From contig SSBO01000003.1 of the NCBI GenBank assembly GCA_005281725.1, positions 10,227,251 through 10,291,250 on the forward strand: a stretch of 64,000 nucleotides of DNA, read 5' to 3'. This DNA is from Wuchereria bancrofti. Taxonomy: Eukaryota; Nematoda; Chromadorea; Rhabditida; Onchocercidae. The position numbers and the translations under genes were made by a program. How positions within the stretch are numbered: the first letter of the stretch is position 1; every line of letters begins with the position of its first letter. Below the pieces are notes generated by a model, which was not told the origin of the DNA, did no database searches, and saw only the letters and a list, made by a program, of their open reading frames with translations. Below are positions 30,515-42,608 of this stretch, piece after piece.

Positions 30515-30601
30515 AATATTCAATATGATGTTACTTGAATTAATTAACAACAACAACAACAACAACATAATAATTGGAAGAGTCAAATATAATCTCAAAA
30601 T

Positions 30602-33600
30602 TCAGGATAATCTCTTTTTGTTTCGATTCTTAACAGATTTTACTATTTTCCCTAATGCTATTTGTTGTTGATCTGCCATATTGGCGGTAAAGGACGCATT
30701 TGCAACTTTTTTCAACGTACCACCGGTTTTCATCAAAATAGCATTCATATCCAATGCTTCACCTTAACAAAATTCATTCATTTAATCTACGAATATCAAT
30801 TCAAACATCACTGCTCAATTTTTTTCTTAAAATTTAAATTTCATTCAAACATGTAAAAAATAGAATCAGAAATCAACCTGGTGGAATGCATTCACCGCTT
30901 GGCGTTGTGCATACTAAATTAACCTCTTTTCGAAGTACACGATCAATATCAACTTGGCTGAAGAATGCAACCGACTGAAATTTATAAAATAGATGTTAAA
31001 ATTAAATTTGATTTTCTCATAAAGTAAAACAGTTTTATTGTAAATTTAACATCAAAGAAGCCACAAGAATTACAGAAAAACAAAACAGTACAAATTTTTC
31101 ACTGTTAATATTCGCTATTCTTGACATAAAGCAAATATTACTAACGAATTTAGGAGAAAAATATTTGAAAAAAAAAAAAATTATCAACAAACCATTGGTA
31201 GCTCCTTGATGCCCAATTTTTGAGAAATCATAGCACGCACATACATATTACTTAATGATAACGCTAGTGCACATCGATAACGATCCTCTGCTGGAACAAT
31301 ATATCTAATCTGAAAATAAAATTACTTTATCTAAATTAACGTCAAAAAGAAAAAAAAAGAAATATAGCTATGAAAATTTCAAATATCTTATCAAAAAAAA
31401 ACTACCATAGAACTACTCAATTCAATATAAACTTTTAGAATGAAATAAATCTACCTCATCATGAATTGAAAGAGCAAATCGAGCCTCAATACTATAAATT
31501 TCACAAAGCCATTTCATACATACAATAAGTAGATGCAAAAAATCAACAGCACTTGATTGTACCACCTAAAAGAATAATTGTGTAAATAGATACTGCATAT
31601 CCGAAAACTAAAAATATTACAAAATTTGTCACGTGATGTCATAAATATAAAATGAATAATCATTCAGACATCTGATCATCATATATAAAAATCTGAACAA
31701 AATTTATGCTTACAATTTCATAAACTATTTTTGAAATTTTCTTTCACTTCTATTCTATTTTAAATCTCCTCTCTCTTTCATTCCAAAATGTTTCGCGTAA
31801 AAATTAATTTTTTATATGCATATTTATTTGGGCAAATTTTAAAGAAAGATTACAACCAATAATATTATAATAAAGTGATGATAGCAAGTCAAATATGGTT
31901 ATTTAAGATCTCTCAAAAAAAAATTTCTCTACGTTAACCTTCAAATCATTGATCTACTCAAATAATTAAGTTCTTATTAATTAATTAATAATAATACGAT
32001 CTATTGAATACCCAATTTATAATTGAACGTCGATATTTCTTTAAGAAATATTCATGATCTTTGACATCCTTCGGTAACGGTGTCAAGCAGTAACCAAGTT
32101 GACAGTCTAATACTGGAGTACGCGGATTTGGATCATTCAATGTTAGCTCCAAATAATTGAACGTATCAGATTCACTGTAAAAATTCAAATGTTTTCTTAC
32201 CATCTTCTCGATGATTCATTTCATCTTATAAATAATCGTTTCTTTTTTTTTTTTTTTTTAAAGGAAACGACTCATTTTACTATGATAATTTGAAAAAATG
32301 AATTAAATCAAATGAATTTTTCCACTTACAAGCCTCCAGTATAGAGCTGATACTCATTGCAATCATCATAAATTTGCCTAATTAACCAATCTTTGCTAAA
32401 ATTGACTTCATCCTGTCCATTTTCACGTAGTTTATTCCATACACTTTCATAAAGCCAGTCTTCAAAGTTTAGCGTCAGTTTCCTTCAGAAATTTTCAACA
32501 TTAAATTTTTTTAACATTAAATTATTCTATTTGATTTCTTTTTTTTGTTTTGAAAATAAATTCTCAACTTTTGCATTAACTCCTATGCTTAACAAAAATT
32601 TTGCAAATTCGTCAATTGCAGTCATATAAATTTTACATACCCCTGTCGAATTCGATATTCCGGTAAGAAATAAGTACCATTTGCATAAACATAATATGCT
32701 TTCATCTTTGATGGGCATAAATTATCGATGTACCAACGAAAATAATGATTGTAATTTTCATTTAATTTTAAAAAACTGAAAAAAATGAACAAAATTTTAT
32801 TGTTAATTTTAGAAATCAAAAAAAAAAAATTACTTTGAAATATTTGTTTTATTCGGATTTTCATCACGTTATCATTTTATCTGGAATATTTTCCTAACTA
32901 TAAATAATTTTAATTTCGAAATAAATACATAATTCAAAAAAGCAAACATAAATGAAGCACGAAGTCTGCATACTATTATGAATGATACAACTAATGCTAT
33001 ATCTCAATTAATATAATATGATTTCCTAATTTCATAGAATAATTTATACTTATAATCTATAAATACTACCTTAAAGTATTATTTTCGCTCAATAGATTAG
33101 TTTGAAAAGAAAGATAACAATAAAAAAGAATAAAGATATTACTTGAATCGTTTGCCTTTGGTTGTAGCGAATAATTTATTGCTTACATTTAATGCTTTTG
33201 CAGCATTCATCCCTGATTGCATAAGAAATTCAGCTGCATGTACTATTCCAGAACCATAAAGTCGTGCATAATTCAATACCTTTAATAAATATTCTTTTCA
33301 GTGAATGATATTCAATAATATAAACTAAACAAAAGTGAATCAATTAATTAAATCAATCAATGCAAGTTATACATAAAATTACACAATTTGATAAGCATTA
33401 ATGATGAATATTTTGGATGATATAGAAGTAATGCTGATTGAATCATTTAAAAAATTGTAGATAATAATAATAGACTTATTTTAAATAAAGTTATCAATGA
33501 AAGAAATGAAAAAAAAAAGCAAAAAAATTTCATTTATCAATTAACAAACCTTTGCTTTATCTCTGCTAATACCAACTTCCTTTGCAATAACACTATGTAA

Positions 33601-36600
33601 ATCACTATTATCAGATTTACATCCTGCTAAAAGCATATTGCTAAAAGGAGTTACACCAGCTGTACCTTTCCGAACACAACAATCACCTAACATTGCTGCT
33701 ATCCATTGTTCTTGTGAATCAACATCAGCACCAACTATATGCCAATCTTCAGGACATTCTACCATTGATTTTAAATTAGTACCTATCATTTGATCATCCT
33801 GTAGAAATTTAAAATATAAAAGGAATAAAGACCTTTAAGAAAAAGAAAAAAAAATGGAGTATAATTTAAAAATTAAATGCATCGAAAAATTCATATGAAA
33901 ATTATGAAAAATACAATTTTTACATTGCTAAAATTTTGGTATTAATTGAGTCACTAATATTAACTAATTAAATTTTACTAACCAAAAGCTTTTTAGGAAA
34001 AACAATGAAAAAAAAAATGACATAAGATTTTAACATGAATACTTTTGGATTGATAGCTGTTAACCAAAGTTTATGAACAGCTCGTCTTGTTACTGTACCA
34101 GCTGGAATAATTGATGGTGCGATAGCTCCTTCATCACCATTTTCATCCAGCCAAATTGTTACTTGCTCTTGAAACCGATCCCTGCATCACATTTTCATAT
34201 TTAGAAATTTTTGAAAATGAAAAATTAAGAGAAAAGAGTAAGCAGAACATGAAATAAGAAAAATGATTGGCTCGATCAACTGGAATGAAACTTGAGATAG
34301 TAATCATCTCAAACTAATTCAATGAATCATCAGGTTACTGATCGTCTCATACGACCAATATATTGTAATCATGATATTGTTTATAAGAATAAAAATTAAC
34401 AATAAACAGGACTAGAGGAAAGAAAAAAATTAATTGATAGAAAATAGAAATTAGTAAAAAAAAAGTAGAAATTATTAAGAAATTAGTAGAAAATAGAAAA
34501 TAAATCTTTCTTAATTAAAAAAAAAAAAAAAAAAAAACCTATAATTGTTCCAAAATCGTGTGGTATTTCTTGCACGATATAAATCTGAAAACTCCTTCTT
34601 GTAACGCATAGGCCATAAAACACCTTCATCAATTTCTAGTTGGAATGCTTTTGAAATTGGATCACCAACATTATCATGTTCACCATTCTAAAACATCAAA
34701 ATTCTATTTCCAAAAATAGCACTATAGAAATTATTTAACTAGTAAGATTCTACGTTCTATCTTTATACAATAGAAAAAAGAAATTCATATAAGTTAGCAT
34801 GATGTTATTTTGATGAAAATACAAACAGAAATGGGAAATAAGTTCGAGTAACTCAGTCTAAACTGATTGTTATCAAACAATGTACTGTGATATTTTTAAT
34901 TCTGAATATAAATCAAACTAAAAAAGAAATCGACAACAAGTTTTTCCTTTCTAATTGATGAAATTTCATTGAAAAATATTATCCCATAGGAAAATATTCT
35001 ATAGAAAAAAATTAAAATTTACAGGATGTGGTAATTTGTGAAAATTAAAAATGCTAATTGTTGTTGTTGATGAATGCGAATGCGTCAACAGCACATCTCC
35101 AATACCTTCTGCTTTATTTTGTTGTATTAAGCTAAGAATTGCCCTAGAAAAAAATAAAATTTTACACAATAAAATGTTTAATCAAATATAATAGTAAATT
35201 GAAATGATGTAATGATGTTATTAAAAATAAAAAAAAATTTACTTCACAGGAATCGTGGCTTTTACACCTCGCCTTAATACAACTTCGTCCATTTCTGGCA
35301 CATCTGATAAAGCAGTACGAGGATCTGTAAAAAAAAGAATTAAAAAAAAATCCGGTGAATTTTAATATTTACATAAGAAAAGAAAAAAAAAAAAAAGAAA
35401 TTACCTTTTGGAACCAAAAATCCCCAACCCTTATCAGTTTTGTAGTGTAATGGATATGGTCCCCAACAAAGTCCGAATAATCGTGGTACAACACGGCTTT
35501 TCAATTTTACATCTGCCTGAGATAATTCTTTAACTGGCATATGTAGAAGATTCCTAGTACGTAGCAATGATTCATACCATCTAAAACAAAATTAATCCAT
35601 CATACAATATTAATTTATTTTAAACAGATTGATATCAACTAATATAAAATAAATTGATATTAACTAATATAAAATTAATATCAAATTAGACAAAATATGT
35701 AGTATTACATTCATTTTAATATTTTAAACTAATTTATTTGATATCTTAAACTTTCAAATTATATTACTTAACTAAAACAAATATTTAAGATAATAGGAAT
35801 TGGATTGCAATATCGTAAAAAGTAGCACTTACATGGGAAACTTTTCTCCTTTTCGACTGCTCCAATCCACCGACCACATCCATGGATCATTTTTGTATCT
35901 AAAGCAGGATTAAAATTAAGTATGAAAAAATAAGAAAATTCTCATTTTCTTCTCCCAATTCTTTGCCAGTGTAAGCTTATAATATTTCTGAAATTTGTTT
36001 CAGATGAATAAAGTTTTAAACATTTTACGATTGAATCGGCTTTTCCAATTTTTCCACCAATTCACGTGCTGTATATACTACTCCAATTGCAGCAATCTTA
36101 TTTTGATTATTCGCACGAGTTTCATTACTGTCAAAAAATTTCCGCCAATTTTTTGTAACCGGTAAATAAACATTGCCAATTTCAAGCATTCCTTGCCATG
36201 TTACTGGATGAGGAAATCTAAAAATTAGCAATCAAAAGAACAATTTGAAAAACAATGATGCTAAAGAAAAGATGCAATCAGTAAAATAATCTTGAAACTA
36301 GGACCTTTTTGTAAATTCAGGATATAAAACTTGGTATAATTCAAAACAAGCCACAACATCATAAGCACAATATGTTGTAAGATCCTGAAAAGAAAAAAAA
36401 AGAACTGAAGATTGCAAAATTGAAGAGAATAAATTCAATATCCCATTATTTCAGCAATAAATTCAATTATACAAGAAATATATATATTTCATTCAGTATA
36501 ATCAATAGTAATCTTAATTAATTGATAAATTTAGTGTTGTAATTCATGACCTTTTTAGGCTGCTTAAATCAATCATCCATTCAATCTGCACAGTGGTATG

Positions 36601-38980
36601 ATCAATCAAAAAATTAAAAGGAAAATTGGTAAATTTTGATAAACCTGATGATTTCTGCTTAATGGTATACTTAATTAACCTGAAATGACCGACGTATTTC
36701 GTCAATAGGTTCTTTCACGAAAAATGTTTGTAGTGATTTGTTCAACGATTTCAACGAATTGGTACCACATAATTTTTCGTGCAATGCACTTAATGAATTT
36801 TTACACACAAGCGATCGCCAATAATCAATCCAACCAATTGGCTAAATGTAAATTTTTCGAATAATCAATTTCAATTTTTTGAGTATTTATAGCCGATATT
36901 AAACCAATATTAAACTGCTAATGATGTAATGCAGACATGCAGTTCATGTAACATGCATATTCGCATTGAAACAAATTTTTGAAAATTTTTTCACATAAAA
37001 TTTCATTTTAAAATATAAATTAATATTAATCTATTATTTTAAAAGTCGTTATTCTCGTGTCTCTAAAAAATCTCACCTTATTACTAGCATATTTTTAACG
37101 TCTTGGTGAATAATATAAAAATTAATTCAAATAACTATTAAACATTACTTCCATTTATCATCACTTTCAAATTTTCAATCACCAACGAAGAAAAAAAAAG
37201 ATTGATAATTCAGGATAAATAAACCTAACTCTCCACGATCATACAAAAATCTTCTGGTAAATTACATATGAAATGAATTAGAGCAAAAGACCGAGCAAAA
37301 AATGAATTCCAGAAAACAAATAAAGAAAAAGAGTTGAAAATAAATTTCAAAAAATAAAAGAATATTGCAAAAATGTTTACTCCAGAATCGTCTACTTCCG
37401 TATCTTTCTTCTCATATAGAGCTACTTGATGATCTGCCATTCCATATATAGGTATTGCCATTGACATTGTATCCCAGAATCGTGTATTCGTTCCCTAAAT
37501 GATATTTAGTTTCCTAACAAAAGAATAAAATCGAAAATTAATTTAAAGTTTGTTAAGTATATCGAAAAACAACAATACAATTCCAATTAATCACTACTAA
37601 AATAAGGTATTTTATATTAAAAAAAAGATTTACCTTTCTATAATATTGCTCTCGAACTCTTGACCGATCAAAAGCTACATTATGTCCAATAATTAAACGA
37701 TGTTTTAAGTCTTTTTCATTTGTCTCAAATGCAATTAAATGATTCAAACGGTAAAGCTCAGGTATGTCTCCACCATTTACCAAACGATCACTACACCATG
37801 AATACCTAAGAAACAAACGTTTTCAATAAAAGTCTTCAATATGTTTAATATTTTTACAAATTTTTAGAAACTTTCTCAAAAAAAAAAATTTGTTATTTAG
37901 AATTCTTTTTCTAAATTAAATTCCTAAATTTTAATCATATTATAATGCCTGATGAAATTATACCATGCTTTTGGTGTTACAGCAGTAGCAAGAGTTGGTA
38001 GTAATCCATCACGAATGCATACCTCAACATCAAAAAATATCAAATCTTCAAGTGGCTTATCAACCTAAAAAAAAGTCCATTTTTTTTACTCCTATATATA
38101 AGTAGATAAATAGATATAATAGAAATATTTGTATTTACAAAAAGTTTAAGTGGAAAAAGTAATTTTTGCATTTGAAAATGAATATAATTTCATTTCATAT
38201 TCCACAGCTAATAATCCATTAAAACTTTAAGACCCACAAAGACATAACATTTATCTATTACTCGAATCATACATATATATTTAATAATGATAGAATTGTT
38301 TACAACGCTTTTTTATTAGATATTCTCATATAAAAGAATAAGCACTACCAACTATTAATTAAAGTTATGAAAGATAAACTTTTTGTGTAGCTCTGTAATA
38401 ATATTTTCATACGAAAAATATAATACGAACTACAAATTGAAAAAGAGAAAAAAAAAACCCAATCCTACATTTCTATTTATTGATTATTACTACTTTTAAA
38501 TAATATTAATCTTCAATTTTCTATCATACCTGTTTTCTTTTTCATTTATGAAGGATAAAATCATACCTGTTCTGGTGATTTGTTTACTTCATATCTTGTC
38601 CAACCAGGATGAAAATTCCATTGCTTTGGCATAACAGGTAACTTTCGAATAGTAGTTGCTTCAATGAGAAGGCGACGATATGGTTCAAATTGCTTGCTAG
38701 CAGTCTTTTGAAAATGATCTAACAAATTTGAACCTTCTAGGTGTGGTAAATCAAGCACTTCAAATGGATCATCTTTTAAGGTATTTTCAGGAATTGGACA
38801 ATTACCAAACAAATGACGATGTAAACGTTCCGGTACCAAATCAATTTTTTTCAAACTAAATGAAGTATTTTTCTTTGAAGTTGACGGTTGTTCTAGTGAA
38901 TTTACTTCTACTGTATACCATCGTGTAATAATAATTGGCCAAGTTTGACGAACAGTTGATAAACCACATCGAACTGACAT
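30602..38980 (-). CDS. POLG: DNA polymerase gamma catalytic subunit (mitochondrial)
   Basis: Replicates and proofreads mitochondrial DNA. Twenty-two exons, in transcript order: 38980-38567, 38064-37964, 37805-37634, 37494-37381, 36841-36680, 36384-36305, 36217-36029, 35898-35833, 35580-35405, 35324-35243, 35143-35023, 34687-34539, 34181-34043, 33798-33550, 33279-33143, 32775-32641, 32482-32330, 32174-32012, 31565-31455, 31309-31193, 30974-30878, 30762-30602. All join in phase to 1095 aa (human 1239). Exonuclease motifs: FFDVE (about residue 148), [14 protein letters not shown] (about 210) and [10 protein letters not shown] (about 327). Polymerase [16 protein letters not shown] (about 677); [19 protein letters not shown] (about 733); C: LSIHDEIRYIV (about 967). 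The C-terminus has the conserved GEALD. The N-terminus is Arg-rich with few acids, fitting a mitochondrial import signal. An acceptor TTATTTTAG lies 3 nt before the ATG. The gene appears intact. Confidence 0.97.
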
Positions 38981-39375
38981 TCTCTAAAATAATCAATAAG
39001 AAAATTATGAAACGAAAAAAGAAAATTAAAATACTAGAAAAATAAAATTATCCCACCTCAGTTACATATTGAATCATATTTTATTCAATTTGCTTTCTTA
39101 TTGAAATCATAACATGGAATAGACCAAATTTAAGTACTGCATTTCTAGAACTATTAATGTGAAGCAATGAGGAATGTTATGAATGTGATAATTCTATGAA
39201 AATAGTGAAAATGATAATATAATCTTACACTATTAAATATGTATTTTTTTGCATTTATTAATTATAAAAAAACATAAATCAGTGTTATGCTTACTAGCAA
39301 ACAGTTTAATCTTACATTTAAAAACAACTCTGGGAAATCCAATATAAGTATACAGTTTAAGGTATAAATTACGTC

Positions 39376-39381
39376 TTTATT
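39376..39381 (-). terminator. Polyadenylation signal of TRAPPC5
   Basis: TTTATT on the plus strand (AATAAA on the minus strand), 265 nt past the TRAPPC5 stop and about 400 nt before the POLG start. Confidence 0.45.
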
Positions 39382-39645
39382 CAATACAACGAATCAATAA
39401 TAACTAACAATAATATTCAAATGACTATTGAGCTATGTAAAAAGTGTAAAGTAATAAAATAGACATTAAAATCAAACAATTAAACAAAAAGTAAACATCT
39501 TTAACTATCACATTGTTTTTATATGTCAAAATTTTTACCTGCAAAAAAGTCAAACAGAGATTTTACTAACTTTAATTTCCCCAATAGATACAAACAGAAT
39601 ATCGACAAAAAATACGCTCATTTTACAATAAAATGTATCAAAAAA

Positions 39646-41331
39646 TTAGCGTGTCAATTCCAAAAGCGAATTTTCTCGTGCAATAACAAGCCTATCAAAT
39701 TGAATGATATAAGTGGTACCATCATGCCAATGTGCACTAACTTTACATGGAAAATTACTTGCCTGAAAAAAGATTAAATCAAGATAAAATCATCGTCCTG
39801 GAATAGAGAAAAAAAAATAACAATATCGTAGTGTAGAAAATACAAAATATATTGAATTTTAAACTGCAAAAATTTTAACCTCCAAAATTGCTTCGATGAT
39901 ACCAGCAATAAATGATGCACAATTTAAATTTCCCTTATCTTTCGGTACAGATATATATGTGTTTACAATAGGCTCTTTTTCAATCAATAAATCTAAACAA
40001 TAGCACTCTCAATATAATAATGTAAAAAAAAATCGAATTAAAATTTCTGTAGAAATAACATTAATAATTTTAGCATAAGTTAAACTATATTCGTTGAGAA
40101 TGAAAGTTATCCGATTAATAGACATGCTAACAAAGCTCTTTCAGACAAGTTTTGCAATTCTGCAAAGAGAAAGGGAAAATTTTTTTTTTCTTTTTGTTCG
40201 TTTTATTTTCAATTATTTGTCATTTTGTCATCTTTATTACTATTGGTTTATTCACAAGTCACAATAAACTATGAAGTAATAAAAAAAAATATATGTAATC
40301 GCTTACACTGGCATGGATCATCATTACTTCGTTCTAGCTTATCGGCTTCCTTATTAAATAAATTCTTCCAGATAGTTCCTTTGACAAACATTAACATATT
40401 TAATAATTTAATTTCACGCTTGTAACCCTTTTCTCGCAACACAATAACATCTAGTAATCGACTTCCAACAAATTTTCCATAGCTTAAAAGCCTAAAACTA
40501 ATTTTACTTTATGCTTAATGAATGAATAAGACTGATTGTTTAAAAAAAAAGACTTCAGAAATTCAAAGGATTCTTGCAAAAGTAACAAATGATTGAAAAA
40601 ATTTTTATTTAAATTGAAATTTTCCTAAAAAATTAAATCCTAATAAATTAAACGTGGCAAATAATGATTAAAGTTATTTTTTTTACTCTTACTTATCACT
40701 TCTAATTTATTCTTATAACTCTTTTTATGACGCACAGTATTTTTGTTTTACATCCACGTTTAATTTATTAGGATTTAAATTTTTTATTCATTCGACCCGT
40801 ATCTTCTGGCATAAGTATATGTACTGCTTACACCATACTTTTTTTCAATACATTTTGCACTGTAGAAAATTTGCTAAAATTAAGAAATAAACAATAAAAA
40901 TTATAATTTATCAAAAATACTAACTTATCTTGCAGATCGCTAACTGTATTAGATCGATTATTCGCGTATCGTATCATCTCGGCAAATAATAGAGCAAACG
41001 AGGAAAAATTCACCTTCAAATGATAGTATCTGTTTATAGAGAGAAAAAAATTATTGATATCAATTGCAACAGTTTACTTCTCAAAAATTTCTAATAAATC
41101 ATGTTCTAATCCATCTTACACAAATATCACATTCTCAATTTTGATTTTTTTTATAACATTTACATTTTTCCTACAACCCTTTTTATGACTCTTAGTTTTT
41201 TTATGAACTTGCAATTCAATCCTTTGCCGTTTTCTTTTTTAAATTCATTAAATAAAAAAAACCTCTGTTTTGCCTCTGCTCAATGATTTATCCAATATAC
41301 TTCCTTGTTTTGCACTTCCGGCACGTTGCAT
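39646..41331 (-). CDS. TRAPPC5: Trafficking protein particle complex subunit 5 (Trs31)
   Basis: Core subunit of the TRAPP vesicle-tethering complex, the Rab1/Ypt1 exchange factor acting in ER-to-Golgi traffic. Five exons (41331-41263, 41013-40925, 40491-40307, 39992-39880, 39762-39646) give 190 aa, against 188 in human. Family-typical stretches in order: KSLSRGKTEV, FSSFALLFAEMI, GSRLLDVIVLREKGYKRE, MFVKGTIWKNLFNKEADKLE, IEKEPIVNTYISVPKDKGNL, NCASFIAGIIEAIL, and CKVSAHWHDGTTYIIQF ahead of VIARE. Bet3-fold subunits have this layout. The acceptor CTTTTGTAG lies 11 nt upstream of the ATG. It lies between Maelstrom (1.28 kb upstream) and POLG (0.67 kb downstream) on the same strand. A plus-strand open frame over the last exon is a shadow. 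Confidence 0.96.
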
Positions 41332-41344
41332 TTCGGAAAAATCT

Positions 41345-42608
41345 ACAAAAGTAAGCAAAAATTTTCTGATGATATCACTTATATTGACGATGACAGTAAC
41401 TAAATGATCTAATCTAACCTGTAGATTTCAAATTTAAATTACATTTGGAGTTGCAAATCACTTTCGTAGTTGCTTTTCATAAAAAAGTTATACCACAACT
41501 AATGACAATTTATATATTTATCAGAATACATGCTATTCTTCATGAATTTCAATGAAATTAAAATAAACACAAGTAAGTATTACGTTAACATGTAATTCTT
41601 TTATGATTAATGAAATATGAACCTTACTTTCCTTGATGTTAGCAGATAGTAATATTCTAATTAACGTGATTTTAGATGTATCCAAACTTTAGCTCCAATT
41701 AATGCAATTGAATCATCCTATAATTAACAACTGAAAAATCATTCTGGATAATTTAATTACTCAGTTATTGTTGATGTGTGGTTTAAGAGAAAAAATAGAA
41801 CACAAATGTATAAAATATGTCAACTATCTCATACGTCATCATTGTATACACCACTTTTGAATTGTTTTAAATTACACCAATATGTTCAAATAAAAAAAAA
41901 AAAACATTGTAAATTAATTTTCAGTATTAAACTGACAAACAGCCCCAAAGAAATAATTTTTGATATCCATTGAATAACACATTATGTTCATCGAATTTAT
42001 ATGCATAAACATCACAAATCAAAAACAGACTTTACAATAAGAGAAGAAAAAATTTCCTATGAAAATTACAAATTTATATATAAAGTCCAAAAGCTGACTA
42101 CCTTAAAATATTCAAACCGGATTGAAATTTGAATTTAAATATCAATTTTCACAAATGAAAAACTGTTGTCTGTCGGTACAATTACAGGACTAATTGCGAT
42201 TACTTCTGTATTCTGTTAATCTAATTTGATCTCAAACTTTTATTCAGATAATAATCAAAACAATAACTAACAGACAAATGAAGATTCATAATTTATACAT
42301 ATTTGTAAAAGGAAAATAAAATCTAGAAAAATCTTTATCACTTATTCGATGTGTAATCAGATCACATTCTAGATAATATCTAATGAACACAAACCAGGAC
42401 TGTCCTTTCACTGTACCGAGTAGCCTAACTGTATTCAAATCATAATTATGTATGATACTTTCTTTCAAATGAACTGATTCTCAAACTAATTTCATTTGGC
42501 TCACCACACGTAAATTGATTATTAAATGAATATTTGTAAAAAACAATAGTAACGTGAAAAAAAATCACAAGACATCAATACGCTTTCAATTTCAAGAAAA
42601 ATTTCCTC
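41345..42608. other. Spacer between Maelstrom and TRAPPC5
   Basis: Holds the Maelstrom 3' UTR (minus-strand AATAAA near 42238) and the outron or promoter of TRAPPC5. No further exon was recognised in it. Confidence 0.45.

Noticed and set aside
39523..39777. 84-codon plus-strand frame
   Set aside because: It is the antisense shadow of the last TRAPPC5 exon, whose minus-strand translation is clearly conserved.
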